From the NCBI RefSeq assembly GCF_049615385.1, contig NZ_JBMZFL010000010.1: a stretch of 64,000 nt of DNA; one strand, written 5' to 3'. The notes under the pieces are model-generated. The model was given only the letters and a program-made list of their open reading frames with translations. It had not been told where the DNA came from and did not search any database. Positions 34,502 through 43,616 of this stretch are shown piece after piece (position 1 is the first letter of the stretch; each line of letters starts with the position of its first letter). A program made the translations under genes and the position numbers. The DNA comes from Aequoribacter sp049615385 (GTDB lineage Bacteria; Pseudomonadota; Gammaproteobacteria; Pseudomonadales; Halieaceae).

Positions 34502-35272
34502 TTAGCGACCTTTCCATACGGGGGCACGTTTTTCGGCAAAAGCCGTCGCACCTTCAATGGCGTCTTCACTGTTCATGACCGGCGTGACGATTGCATTTTG
34601 ATTGGCAAACATAACGTCACTGGTCCAGTCTTGGGCGTTGTCGACCACTTCTTTACTTTTGGCTACCGCTAGCGGACCATTGGCAGCGATCTTGGCAGCC
34701 AGGGCCTTGGCGCCCTCGAGTGCCGTTCCCGCTGCGACTACTTGGTTAATTAGGCCTAGCTCATACGCGCGTCCAGCGCTCACGAAATCACCGGTGAGGG
34801 CCCATTCTTTGGCGATGCGCTGAGGGATTTGCTTTGGTAGCTTGATCAAACCACCGGCGGCGGCTGCGAGGCCACGCTTGACTTCAGGGATACCAAATTT
34901 AGACGCATCGGAAGCAACGATGAGGTCACAGCTGATTGCCACCTCGAAGCCGCCTGCGAGCGCGTAACCCTCAACCGCTGCAATTAAAGGTTTTGCACAA
35001 CGATATTCGCAGAGCCCGGCAAAGCCGCGGCCTTCGACCATCGGCATTTCACCTTGAACAAAGGCTTTTAAGTCCATACCCGAACAGAATGTGCCACCCG
35101 CGCCGGTAATAATTGCGACGTGGATATCGGGCGAACTCTCTAGCTGGTCGATGGCCGCTGCCACGCCCTCTGCTAGCGCTTTATTGACCGCATTTTTTGC
35201 GGCGGGGCGGTTGAGGGTAATGACCATGATGCCATCGGCAACATCCACCAATACTGGGTTTTCTTCAGACAT
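34502..35272 (-). CDS. Enoyl-CoA hydratase (crotonase family)
   Basis: This 256-residue crotonase has the oxyanion-hole segment GTFCSGMDLKAF and both catalytic glutamates, in GGFEVAISCD and FGIPEVKRGL. It should hydrate trans-2-enoyl-CoA. It forms a two-gene operon with the thiolase downstream and has a good AGGAG box. There is no clear promoter in the 176-bp gap to udk. Confidence 0.92.
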   Translation of the reverse strand: MSEENPVLVDVADGIMVITLNRPAAKNAVNKALAEGVAAAIDQLESSPDIHVAIITGAGGTFCSGMDLKAFVQGEMPMVEGRGFAGLCEYRCAKPLIAAVEGYALAGGFEVAISCDLIVASDASKFGIPEVKRGLAAAAGGLIKLPKQIPQRIAKEWALTGDFVSAGRAYELGLINQVVAAGTALEGAKALAAKIAANGPLAVAKSKEVVDNAQDWTSDVMFANQNAIVTPVMNSEDAIEGATAFAEKRAPVWKGR

Positions 35273-35448
35273 AAACTACTCTCCTTATTTTTAAGCTTGC
35301 GTTATGTATACAGTGTTAACAACAACGATTAAGGCTCACTCATTTTGGCCGAGCAATCAAGTCAATTCTGATTGAATCACCTCGCAACTTCGGTCATACA
35401 ATCACGAAAGCACTGCGAGCACGAATTTAATGACTGATGATCGCGTGC

Positions 35449-36069
35449 TTATTGCAGAGATGGGGGGATGTGCCCTAAGACCTCTTCTAGGGCGTACTCG
35501 GTTGGTTTGCTGCCGTCAATTAGGATGTTGGCGTGTGTGCGCGAGGGTTCCACAAATGCGTTGTGCATAGGAGCAACAGTCTCGTTAAATTGTGCTTGAG
35601 CAAAAGCTTGGGTGCGGCCTCGGTGCTCTACATCACGCTCTATACGCCGCGCGAGGCGCAGTGCTTCGTCGGCGTGCACGAATACACTGAGATCCAGCAG
35701 AGGGCGCAATATCGATTGCTCGAGCACTAGAGTGCCCTCAACAATGACGATATCCGCCGAGTGAATCGTTTCGGTTTGCACGCAGCGTTGGTGTTGAGCG
35801 AAGTCATAAACCGGGCACTGGATGGTATCGCCAGCTTTGAGCAATGCTAGCTGATCGCGCATCAAATCGAAATCAAGGGCCGAAGGGTGATCAAAGTTGA
35901 CTCTATCTCGCTCTGCTTTTGTCATGCCAGTGAGATCTGCGTAGTAAGAATCCTGCATTAGTAGTGTTGCATTGACTCCCTGCTTAGCTTGATAGTACTG
36001 CGTCAGCGCTCGAGCGAGTGTCGTCTTTCCGCTACATGAGCCGCCCGCAATTCCTACTACAAATGCCAC
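35449..36069 (-). CDS. udk: Uridine kinase-family protein
   Basis: This 206-residue P-loop kinase has Walker A GIAGGSCSGKTTLAR (residues about 6-20), the DSYY substrate segment, FDHPSALDFDLM and the R-R-D-hE-RGR lid motif (RRIERDVEHRGR). It matches uridine kinase, which phosphorylates uridine or cytidine for pyrimidine salvage. A GTG start overlaps the ppc stop codon (TAGTG), so it is translated with ppc. Phosphoribulokinase is excluded by length. Confidence 0.88.
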   Translation of the reverse strand: MAFVVGIAGGSCSGKTTLARALTQYYQAKQGVNATLLMQDSYYADLTGMTKAERDRVNFDHPSALDFDLMRDQLALLKAGDTIQCPVYDFAQHQRCVQTETIHSADIVIVEGTLVLEQSILRPLLDLSVFVHADEALRLARRIERDVEHRGRTQAFAQAQFNETVAPMHNAFVEPSRTHANILIDGSKPTEYALEEVLGHIPPSLQ

Positions 36070-38690
36070 TAGCCTGTGTTCCTCATTCCCGCCGCGACAC
36101 CTGCAATGCTGACCATGATGGCTTGCTCTACTAAAGTGTCGCTCTGATTTCGCTCGCGGCGCAGAAGCTCCGCTTGAAGCAAATTGAGCGGAGCAGTGTA
36201 AATGTTACGTAAGCGAATCGATTCTTTACCCCACTCATCGTGCTGGAGCAGCTGGTCTTGATTGAGTAAGTCCAGCACAGTGGTCGCATCTTGCTGAAGT
36301 TGTTGCCTCAACGCAATACCGAGCGACAAATAATCGGGACTGACTAAGGTGTCGTCGTAGTATTCGGCGATCAGCAGGTCAGCTTTGGCAAAGACCATTT
36401 CAAGCATCGAGATGCGTGTTCTAAAGAAAGGCCAGTCGGAAATCATTTGTTGAATGACGGATTGATGGCTAGGGTCTTTGATTGCCTCAGCAAGCGCCTG
36501 ACCGGCGCCAAGCCACGCAGGTAGCAATAAACGGTTTTGTGACCAAGCAAAAATCCAGGGAATAGCGCGCAGAGTTTCGATGCCACCGCCCGAACGGCGT
36601 CGCGCTGGCCTCGATCCCAGTGGCAGATTCGCTAACTCTTGCTCTGGGGTGGCTTCTCGAAAGTACACTAAGAAGTCAGGGTTATGGCGCACGTAGTCAC
36701 GGTAGTGCTGGCAAGACGCGTCGGCAAGCCTGTGCATCAGCTCTCGCCATTCTTGCTTGGGTTTTGGTGGTGGTGAAACGTTTGCCTGTAAAATTGCGCT
36801 GCTGTAAAGAGCAAGGGTGTTACCTGCAAGCGCAGGTAGGCCCAGTTTCGTTCGGATCATTTCACCTTGCTCGGTGACACGCAGCCCCTGTGCTAATGAA
36901 CCGGGTGGTTGCGACAAAAGAGCGGCTTGGGCGGGAGCTCCACCTCGCCCTATTGTGCCACCTCGGCCGTGAAATAGGGTCAGTGCAACACCCTTGGCTT
37001 GGCAGGTCTTAATGAGCGCTTCCTGCGCCTGATACTGAGCCCAAGAGGCAGCGAGAACGCCAGCATCTTTTGCCGAGTCGGAATACCCGATCATAACCAT
37101 CATGTAGTGTTTGATGTAATCACAAAACCCTTCGAGTTCGAGTAGTTGTTGCACAACACTCTGGGCGTTTTGAAGATCGCTGAGCGTTTCAAATAAAGGC
37201 GCGACGGGCAGCATGCTTTGGCACCCAGCCTCTTTCATAAGTAGGTATACGCTTAAAACGTCAGACGCGGAGGAGGCCATCGATATCACATAGGCGCCGA
37301 AGGCCTCACGCGGGTGATTCGCGATGACTCGCGTCGTCTGCAACACTTCGCTGACTTCGTCGCTTCCGGTGAATGAGCGAGGAAGTAAAGGACGCGGATT
37401 GTTTAGCTCCTTTAGCAGGAATTCGCAGCGTTCAGACTCGCTCCATTGGTTATAGTCTCCCAAGCCGAGCGCCGCCACAATTTCGGCGATGGCTTGGCTA
37501 TGACGCCCCGATTCTTGACGAATATCTAACGTAACTAAGTGTGGACCGAACGCGTGAACTCGTCGAATGACATCGAGCAGCAAGCCTTTTGCGATGATGC
37601 TCATGCCGCACTCGTGCAGCGAAGCGTAAGTGAGTTCGAGCGGTGCCAAGACCTGTGCTTTAGTGAGTGGGATTGGTGCCGCTTTGTCATCTTTGATCGC
37701 GTGCATTAGGCCAGTTCTCTGTGTTTCCAACAGATCGCGCAAAGGCCGCAATAAGCTGCGATAAGGCTCGTGTGCGTCGCCCACGTGATCGCGTACACTT
37801 TGATTACACTCGGTAACCGAGAGTTCTTCAATCAAGGTATTTAAGTCGTGGCTGAGTAAATCGGCGGCTTGCCACTGACTTAAAAGTAGCGTTTCTTGCG
37901 TGATGGCTGCCGTGACATTGGGGTTGCCGTCACGGTCGCCGCCCATCCAGCTGGAAAATTTTACCGGCGTCCAATCGAGCGTTGCCTCTGCTAAATTAAG
38001 CTGTTCGCGCATGACGTCGAGCTCTCGTAAGAAGTCCGGAACGGCTTGCCATAGGCTGCGTTCAACCACCGCATAACCGCCTTTGGCTTCGTCAATCGGC
38101 GAGGGGCGATTCACGCGGAAATCACGGCTGTACCAAATTTGAGTGATTAACGAGCGCAAGCGAGCGACAATTTTGACTTGCTTACTCGGAGTGTCCTCAT
38201 GCTCTAGCATGCCCAAGCACTGATCGATTTCGGCATATTTGTTGATCATCGTGCGCCGAATAATTTCGGTAGGGTGGGCGGTTAAGACCAAATCGATCTT
38301 TAGGTTGTCGAGAGCGTCCTCCAGCGCTTGCTGGCTGGCATTCATCGTCTGCAATTTGCTTACGGCTTCGTGCAGTATCGCCGCAGGATTTTGGCCGTGG
38401 TCATGGCTGGTAGAATGGTGCTGGTCGGCAATGTTAGCCAAGGTCAGAAACTGGCCAAAAGCACGCGCAACGCCCAAGGCCTTTTCATTAGAAATGGGCG
38501 ATAGTAGATGCTGCAGATCTTCAAAGTCGTTTTTTGCGCGCGCGGATTTTGACAAACGTCGAATGGCTTCGATTGTTTCGTAAAATGCTTCTCCCTCGGC
38601 TTCGGAGATAATTTCTCCTAGCAATCGCCCCAGCAATTTAACATGTTTACGCAGGGGTTCGGTATTTGCTGAGGTGTTTGCTGGCGACAT
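36069..38690 (-). CDS. ppc: Phosphoenolpyruvate carboxylase
   Basis: The 873-residue enzyme (E. coli 883) has the catalytic His in VLTAHPTEIIRRTM, FHGRGGTIGRGGAP, GYSDSAKDAG and the C-terminal NTG that all PEPC enzymes share. It makes oxaloacetate from PEP and bicarbonate. ATG 38690 is used; an upstream extension to 38831 would run into hexR. It directly follows hexR (16 bp), so its expression is tied to the Entner-Doudoroff regulator. This fits a need to refill the citrate cycle when sugars are used. Confidence 0.95.
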   Translation of the reverse strand: MSPANTSANTEPLRKHVKLLGRLLGEIISEAEGEAFYETIEAIRRLSKSARAKNDFEDLQHLLSPISNEKALGVARAFGQFLTLANIADQHHSTSHDHGQNPAAILHEAVSKLQTMNASQQALEDALDNLKIDLVLTAHPTEIIRRTMINKYAEIDQCLGMLEHEDTPSKQVKIVARLRSLITQIWYSRDFRVNRPSPIDEAKGGYAVVERSLWQAVPDFLRELDVMREQLNLAEATLDWTPVKFSSWMGGDRDGNPNVTAAITQETLLLSQWQAADLLSHDLNTLIEELSVTECNQSVRDHVGDAHEPYRSLLRPLRDLLETQRTGLMHAIKDDKAAPIPLTKAQVLAPLELTYASLHECGMSIIAKGLLLDVIRRVHAFGPHLVTLDIRQESGRHSQAIAEIVAALGLGDYNQWSESERCEFLLKELNNPRPLLPRSFTGSDEVSEVLQTTRVIANHPREAFGAYVISMASSASDVLSVYLLMKEAGCQSMLPVAPLFETLSDLQNAQSVVQQLLELEGFCDYIKHYMMVMIGYSDSAKDAGVLAASWAQYQAQEALIKTCQAKGVALTLFHGRGGTIGRGGAPAQAALLSQPPGSLAQGLRVTEQGEMIRTKLGLPALAGNTLALYSSAILQANVSPPPKPKQEWRELMHRLADASCQHYRDYVRHNPDFLVYFREATPEQELANLPLGSRPARRRSGGGIETLRAIPWIFAWSQNRLLLPAWLGAGQALAEAIKDPSHQSVIQQMISDWPFFRTRISMLEMVFAKADLLIAEYYDDTLVSPDYLSLGIALRQQLQQDATTVLDLLNQDQLLQHDEWGKESIRLRNIYTAPLNLLQAELLRRERNQSDTLVEQAIMVSIAGVAAGMRNTG

Positions 38691-38706
38691 AGAGTGACCT
38701 TTGTGG

Positions 38707-39555
38707 TTAATCCTGACTGAGGCGCGTGGGTTTAAGACTGTTTTTGATACGGGCAAGGTGCGGCAAAAATTCCTCACCTTTGCGGAGCGTGACACCGGTG
38801 GCCAGTACGTCCAATACCACAAGGTGCACAATCCGAGAGGTCATCGGTAGATATTCATCGGTATCCTCTGGCACATCCAGCTCCAGGGCCCATTGGCAGG
38901 TCTGCGATAGGGCAGAATTGGGCGCCGTAAGGCCCACGACGGTCGCACCATTTTCACGAGCCAATTGTGCCGTCTCGATTAACGTTTTTGTGCGGCCGGT
39001 GTGGGAAATGCAGAAAAATAAGTCCCCGACGCCGCCGGCCGATGCCAGCATGCGTTGCATAAGCGGGTCGTGATGAGACGATACCGGGGTGTTGAACCGA
39101 AAGAACTTGTATTCTGCGTCGGTTGCCACTGCTGCGGAGGTTCCCAAGCCAAAAAAGTATATGCGACGGGCTTGGACTAACTGATCGACCACTCGAGCGA
39201 CCAAGGCTGGATTGATGCTATCGCGCACCAAGCTAAGTGCATGAATCGAATTGTTAAAGATTTTCGGCGTAAATTCGTCTGATGAGTCTTCGAGCTCCAC
39301 GGCGGAGGAAACGTAGCGAACCCCTGACACTAACGATTTAGCGAGCTTTAATTTGAAGTCGGGAAATCCGCCCGCGCCAAAACGCTTGCAGAATCTGTTC
39401 ACACTGGGTTCGCTGACCTTTGCCTTGGCCGCCAGCGTAGCGATTGACGACTGAGTAGAGGCCTCAGGGTCATCAAGAATCACTGCCGCAACCTTCTTCT
39501 CTGATTTGTTCAGATTCGGTAACGCGGTTGATATTGTCGCGAGTAAATTTTCCAT
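38707..39555 (-). CDS. hexR: RpiR-family regulator HexR
   Basis: This 282-residue protein has an N-terminal helix-turn-helix (STLAAKAKVSEPSVNRFCKRF) and a C-terminal SIS sugar-phosphate domain (FGLGTSAAVATDAEYKF). It matches HexR, which in gammaproteobacteria controls central carbon genes and is released by 2-keto-3-deoxy-6-phosphogluconate. Divergent to gap; boxes of the HexR type lie in front of gap and edd. It is co-directional with ppc and udk. Confidence 0.93.
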   Translation of the reverse strand: MENLLATISTALPNLNKSEKKVAAVILDDPEASTQSSIATLAAKAKVSEPSVNRFCKRFGAGGFPDFKLKLAKSLVSGVRYVSSAVELEDSSDEFTPKIFNNSIHALSLVRDSINPALVARVVDQLVQARRIYFFGLGTSAAVATDAEYKFFRFNTPVSSHHDPLMQRMLASAGGVGDLFFCISHTGRTKTLIETAQLARENGATVVGLTAPNSALSQTCQWALELDVPEDTDEYLPMTSRIVHLVVLDVLATGVTLRKGEEFLPHLARIKNSLKPTRLSQD

Positions 39556-39616
39556 GGAGGTGTCTCTTTATCGGCCCTGCCCTTTGCGGGTATCAGTTCT
39601 TCTATTATCTGCTCGT

Positions 39617-39631
39617 TACAAAGTTACATTT
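39617..39631. promoter_or_regulatory. Weak HexR-type half-palindrome upstream of hexR
   Basis: CGTTACAAAGTTACA keeps the right arm TTACA but has two mismatches in the left arm compared with TGTAA-N5-TTACA. It lies about 62 bp before the hexR start and could mediate weak autoregulation. Confidence 0.4.
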
Positions 39632-39739
39632 TTAAGCCTTCTTATACACTATAAAACAGTTTTTTTGCAAAAATTACGCGTTTTTTCGTAATAAAAAGAA
39701 AAAAATATTGACTGAGCTCGGGGTTGGGGGCAGTATTTG

Positions 39740-39754
39740 TGTAACAAAACTACA
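39740..39754. promoter_or_regulatory. HexR box upstream of gap
   Basis: TGTAACAAAACTACA fits the 15-bp HexR palindrome TGTAR-N5-YTACA. It sits 24 bp before the gap start codon, where binding would affect both gap and, at a distance, hexR. Confidence 0.78.
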
Positions 39755-39778
39755 TTTTAACGGTTTTTGGGAGGCAGC

Positions 39779-40816
39779 ATGATTAAGATTGCGATCAACG
39801 GATACGGTCGAATTGGACGAAATATCTTGCGCGCTTATTACGAGCGGCCAGGGCTTCGTGAAAGCATGACAATCGTTGCGATCAACGATCTGGGGGATGC
39901 TGAAATGAACGCGCATCTCACTCGGTTTGACACCGCACACGGACGATTTGGCTTCCCAGTTCAAGTGGTCGATTCCCACCTCGTTATTGACGGTGACCGT
40001 ATCAAGGTATGCTCAGAGCGTGATCCCAGTCAGTTGCCTTGGAAGTCACTTGAAGTTGATGTGGTGTTTGAATGCACCGGTATTTTTCGCCATCGTGCTG
40101 ATTTGCAAAAACACATTGACGCGGGAGCCAAGCGCGTCATTCTGTCTGCACCGGGCGATGATCTAGATGCCACGATCGTCTACGGCATCAACCACGATAC
40201 CATTAAGCCGTCGGATACAATTATCTCGAATGCTTCTTGCACAACCAATTGTCTGGCACCTTTGGTGGCTCCTTTGCATCAAGCGGTTGGTATTGAGCAG
40301 GGCTTTATGACCACGGTCCATGCGTACACTAACGATCAATCGTTAAGCGATGCGTACCATTCAGATCCATTCCGCGCTCGTGCTGCTGCGCAGTCAATGA
40401 TTCCAACCAAAACTGGTGCTGCAGCAGCGATCGGTTTAGTCGTTCCTGAGCTCAACGGTCGTCTTGACGGGATGGCGGTTCGGGTCCCAACATTAAATGT
40501 ATCTCTGGTTGACTTAACCTTCGTCGCAACGCGTGATACCACCGCGGAAGAGATCAATTCGATTATGAAGCAGGCGGCCGATGCAGACGGCTACGGCGTG
40601 CTTAGCTACAACGCACAGCCCCTGGTGTCGATCGACTTTAACCACACCAACTTTTCAAGCAACTTCGATTCTAATCACACTCGCGTTGATGGTCGTTTGG
40701 TAAAAGTGCTGGCATGGTATGACAACGAGTGGGGCTTCTCGAATCGTATGCTGGATAACGCACTGGTGTTTGCGGCTTCAGCGAGTAATTGCAAGGATAC
40801 CAGCCAAGCCGCGTAA
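39779..40816 (+). CDS. gap: Type I glyceraldehyde-3-phosphate dehydrogenase
   Basis: This 345-residue enzyme begins MIKIAINGYGRIGRN and has the catalytic Cys in SNASCTTNCLAPL, then NTKTGAAAA-like and WYDNEWGFSNRM blocks. It oxidises glyceraldehyde 3-phosphate, the product of the Entner-Doudoroff aldolase. ATG 39779 follows a GGAGG box. It faces hexR and carries a HexR box. The C-terminal tail is slightly longer than usual (ASNCKDTSQAA). Confidence 0.96.
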   Translation: MIKIAINGYGRIGRNILRAYYERPGLRESMTIVAINDLGDAEMNAHLTRFDTAHGRFGFPVQVVDSHLVIDGDRIKVCSERDPSQLPWKSLEVDVVFECTGIFRHRADLQKHIDAGAKRVILSAPGDDLDATIVYGINHDTIKPSDTIISNASCTTNCLAPLVAPLHQAVGIEQGFMTTVHAYTNDQSLSDAYHSDPFRARAAAQSMIPTKTGAAAAIGLVVPELNGRLDGMAVRVPTLNVSLVDLTFVATRDTTAEEINSIMKQAADADGYGVLSYNAQPLVSIDFNHTNFSSNFDSNHTRVDGRLVKVLAWYDNEWGFSNRMLDNALVFAASASNCKDTSQAA

Positions 40817-40865
40817 GTTTTTTTAAGGTACCCATGTTGAGTCCTGTCTGTCTTGGTACCTTGTA

Positions 40866-40890
40866 GGGGAGCGTTTGCTCCCCTTTTTTT
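40866..40890 (+). terminator. Rho-independent terminator after gap
   Basis: GGGGAGC-GTTT-GCTCCCC followed by seven T residues. Confidence 0.95.
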
Positions 40891-40895
40891 ATTCC

Positions 40896-40934
40896 CATCG
40901 GCACATCGGCACATCGGCACATCGGCACATCGGC
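40896..40934. repeat. 8-bp tandem repeat (CATCGGCA), about 4.9 copies
   Basis: CATCGGCA is repeated four times without change, with a fifth copy of seven bases, directly after the gap terminator. It is a simple sequence repeat likely to vary in copy number. Confidence 0.95.
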
Positions 40935-40973
40935 CTCGGATTTTCAAATCTTGGTATGTCGTTAGCGCAAGGA

Positions 40974-40990
40974 CTCGTGATTTGTTTTGC
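40974..40990. repeat. Inverted copy of the core of the 96-bp repeat
   Basis: CTCGTGATTTGTTTTGC is the exact reverse complement of GCAAAACAAATCACGAG found in every unit of the array at 41085-41439. It marks the left border of the repeat region in opposite orientation. Confidence 0.9.
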
Positions 40991-41084
40991 GAACACTCAG
41001 TGCGCTGCTTTGACTGAGCGCGACTGGCGAGGTTGTCGGCGAAAATGTTTGAGCGCGAGGCGATAGACGAGTGCGAGTTTTTGA

Positions 41085-41439
41085 GCCGTCGCCATTAGCG
41101 CGAAGGAAGCGTGCGTGAGCAAAACAAATCACGAGGTTATGCGCGGCGGGCAGTGAGTAACCGCTGTAGTTCGGCTAATTGCCGTCGCCATTAGCGCGAA
41201 GGAAGCGTGCGTGAGCAAAACAAATCACGAGGTTATGCGCGGCGGGCAGTGAGTAACCGCTGTAGTTCGGCTAATTGCCGTCGCCATTAGCGCGAAGGAA
41301 GCGTGCGTGAGCAAAACAAATCACGAGGTTATGCGCGGCGGGCAGTGAGTAACCGCTGTAGTTCGGCTAATTGCCGTCGCCATTAGCGCGAAGGAAGCGT
41401 GCGTGAGCAAAACAAATCACGAGGTTATGCGCGGCGGGC
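41085..41439. repeat. 96-bp tandem repeat, 3.7 copies
   Basis: Units start at 41085, 41181, 41277 and 41373 with a strict 96-bp period, and look identical; the fourth stops after 67 bases, 18 bp before the pgl stop codon. Though 96 is a multiple of three, all six frames have a stop within the unit, so it does not encode a repeat protein. It lies between the converging gap and pgl genes; 40817-41457 holds no other gene. Confidence 0.97.
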
Positions 41440-41457
41440 GGTACTTCAAAAATGGAC

Positions 41458-42156
41458 TCAGTCGGCGTAGTAAACCTGCAACGGTGTCTGCTGCTGCAGC
41501 GCAACCGCTCTGATGGGCATATCTGACGCGTGACTTTCTGCCGCAATCGCCTGTTCAAATACCTCGGCCTTATTGGTTCCGGTGATGTGAAGCAGCAGGT
41601 TGCGCGTTCGAAGCAAGCGGGCTAGCGTCATGCTGATGCGCGCATGCGGTGCAGTGGTAGGATGCACCGCAATCAGGGCATGTGGGCTTTGCGGATCAAA
41701 CCCCTGAGTTAGAGCGGGTGTATTCGGAAAAAGTGAGGCCGTATGAGCATCGCCGCCCATTCCCAAAATGACAAGGTCGAAGGTGGGCAGGGCACTGAAT
41801 TTCGCGTCCAGTGTTGCCGCGCCTATCTCGGGCGTATCATCGCCTGAATACAGCGATGCAAATTGCGCGCTTGTGGCCGCGTTCTGTAATAAGTTCTCAT
41901 AAACCAAGGCTTCGTTGCTGTCGGCGTGATCTGGCGCGACCCAACGCTCGTCAGCAAGAGTGACCGTAACTTTGGACCAGTCAAGCGTCTGGTTTTGGCT
42001 AAGGGTTTGGAAAAAGCCCATTGGCGTGCTTCCGCCGGACACTACTAAGTAGCCGTGACCGCGCGTCTCGATAGCCTCTGCCAGCGTTTGTGCTGCGAAC
42101 CTTGCCAGCTCTTGGTCTAGAATCGCACGAGAGTCAAATCGGTTCCATTCATTCAT
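41458..42156 (-). CDS. pgl: 6-phosphogluconolactonase
   Basis: This 232-residue protein is of the Pgl/NagB-like type: YLVVSGGSTPMGFFQTL, VTLADERWVAPDHADSNE and ILGMGGDAHTASLFP are all diagnostic. It hydrolyses 6-phosphogluconolactone, linking zwf and edd. ATG 42156 overlaps the last codons of zwf by 8 bp; a TTG at 42180 is less likely. It is last in the Entner-Doudoroff operon. Confidence 0.94.
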   Translation of the reverse strand: MNEWNRFDSRAILDQELARFAAQTLAEAIETRGHGYLVVSGGSTPMGFFQTLSQNQTLDWSKVTVTLADERWVAPDHADSNEALVYENLLQNAATSAQFASLYSGDDTPEIGAATLDAKFSALPTFDLVILGMGGDAHTASLFPNTPALTQGFDPQSPHALIAVHPTTAPHARISMTLARLLRTRNLLLHITGTNKAEVFEQAIAAESHASDMPIRAVALQQQTPLQVYYAD

Positions 42157-43597
42157 GCCAGCTACGTCCGTCTTTTTCAATCAGCAACTCTGCTTTTGCG
42201 GGGCCCCAGGAGCCAGCGTGATACTGTTTTGCTTGGATGTTTTGTAATTGGCAAGCGCGAATGAGTGTGTCGCACCAGCGCCAGCTTTCTTCGATCTCTG
42301 AGCGGCCAACGAACAACGATTGGTCGCCATTGATGGCGTCTAAGAAGAGACGTTCGTAAGCATCTGGAATGCGGTTCATCTCGGACGACCCCAAGAAATC
42401 AAGATTTAGGTCGTGTGTGACGAGGCCGAGCTTGTCTTTAAGCGTCTGTTTTTTTGCCACCATTTTCATTTCGATGCCCTCATTGGGCTGTAGACGAATT
42501 ACCAATGAGTTTGGGATGTTGTCGCCACCTGAAAAAATGTTGTGCGGTAGTTTTTTATAGGTAATGACAATTTCGGTCATCTTTTCAGGCAGACGTTTTC
42601 CGGTTCGCAAATAGAACGGCACGCCGGCCCATCGCCAGTTGTCAATGTGTGCTTTGATCGCGACAAAGGTCTCGGTATCTGATTCTGTGTTAGTGCAACC
42701 TTCCTCTTCGGTATAGCTCGGTACGCTCAGGCCTTGGCTCCAGCCTTGGCCGTATTGGCCTCGAACAACGTGATCGGCGACCGTATCCACATCGATAGGA
42801 CGAAGAGCTTTTACGATCTTCACTTTTTCGTCGCGGATACTTTCAGCGGACATAGAGTTGGGTGGTTCCATTGCCACCAAGCATAGGAGCTGCATCAAGT
42901 GGTTTTGTACCATGTCTCGCAATTGACCTACCTTGTCATAGTAGGACCAACGGCCTTCAATACCGACGGTTTCAGCGACTGTGATTTGTACGTGGTCAAT
43001 ACAGCTTTGATCCCATTGCGCGTTAATAAAACGGTTTGCAAAGCGCAATACCAGCAGGTTTTGTACGGTTTCTTTACCCAGATAATGATCAATGCGATAA
43101 ATTGAGCCTTCTGGGAAGTAGCGCCCAACGGTTTCGTTTACCTTCTCTGAACTTGCTAGGTCTTCACCAATGGGCTTTTCTAAGACGATGCGACAATCGC
43201 CGGTCAGGCAGTCTGCACTCGATAGATTATCGCATATTGGCGCGAACAGGCTCGGTGGCGTAGCCAAATAGAACAAGCTGACTCGCGTATCGTCCAGCCA
43301 TTTTGATAAGGTGTTCAGGTTTTTCGCGTCGCTGAAATCCGCTTTGATATAGGTAAAGTAGCTCGCGAACTTGTTCCATCGCTCTTCCGACCAATGTGTG
43401 TGATTGATTGCAGATTGCATGCGCTCTTTTAATCTTGATAAAAACGCATCGGTCTGAACGTCATCGCGCGCGACTGCCGCAATGCGAAACGACTCGGGCA
43501 GTAGCTCGCAGCCACTCAAATGGTACAACGCTGGAAATAATTTACGAGCGGACAAGTCGCCGCTGGCGCCAAAAATAATCAGATCTGTCGGTTGCAT
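42149..43597 (-). CDS. zwf: Glucose-6-phosphate dehydrogenase
   Basis: This 482-residue enzyme has the NADP loop IFGASGDLSARKLFP and the active-site signature RIDHYLGKETVQN. It makes 6-phosphogluconolactone from glucose 6-phosphate. It lies 19 bp after eda and overlaps pgl. Length and all motifs are normal for the family. Confidence 0.97.
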   Translation of the reverse strand: MQPTDLIIFGASGDLSARKLFPALYHLSGCELLPESFRIAAVARDDVQTDAFLSRLKERMQSAINHTHWSEERWNKFASYFTYIKADFSDAKNLNTLSKWLDDTRVSLFYLATPPSLFAPICDNLSSADCLTGDCRIVLEKPIGEDLASSEKVNETVGRYFPEGSIYRIDHYLGKETVQNLLVLRFANRFINAQWDQSCIDHVQITVAETVGIEGRWSYYDKVGQLRDMVQNHLMQLLCLVAMEPPNSMSAESIRDEKVKIVKALRPIDVDTVADHVVRGQYGQGWSQGLSVPSYTEEEGCTNTESDTETFVAIKAHIDNWRWAGVPFYLRTGKRLPEKMTEIVITYKKLPHNIFSGGDNIPNSLVIRLQPNEGIEMKMVAKKQTLKDKLGLVTHDLNLDFLGSSEMNRIPDAYERLFLDAINGDQSLFVGRSEIEESWRWCDTLIRACQLQNIQAKQYHAGSWGPAKAELLIEKDGRSWHE

Positions 43598-43616
43598 GGC
43601 CGATCTCCTTGTTAGT

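Noticed and set aside
41085..41439. CRISPR array
   Set aside because: The units are contiguous 96-bp copies with no unique spacers and no cas genes nearby.
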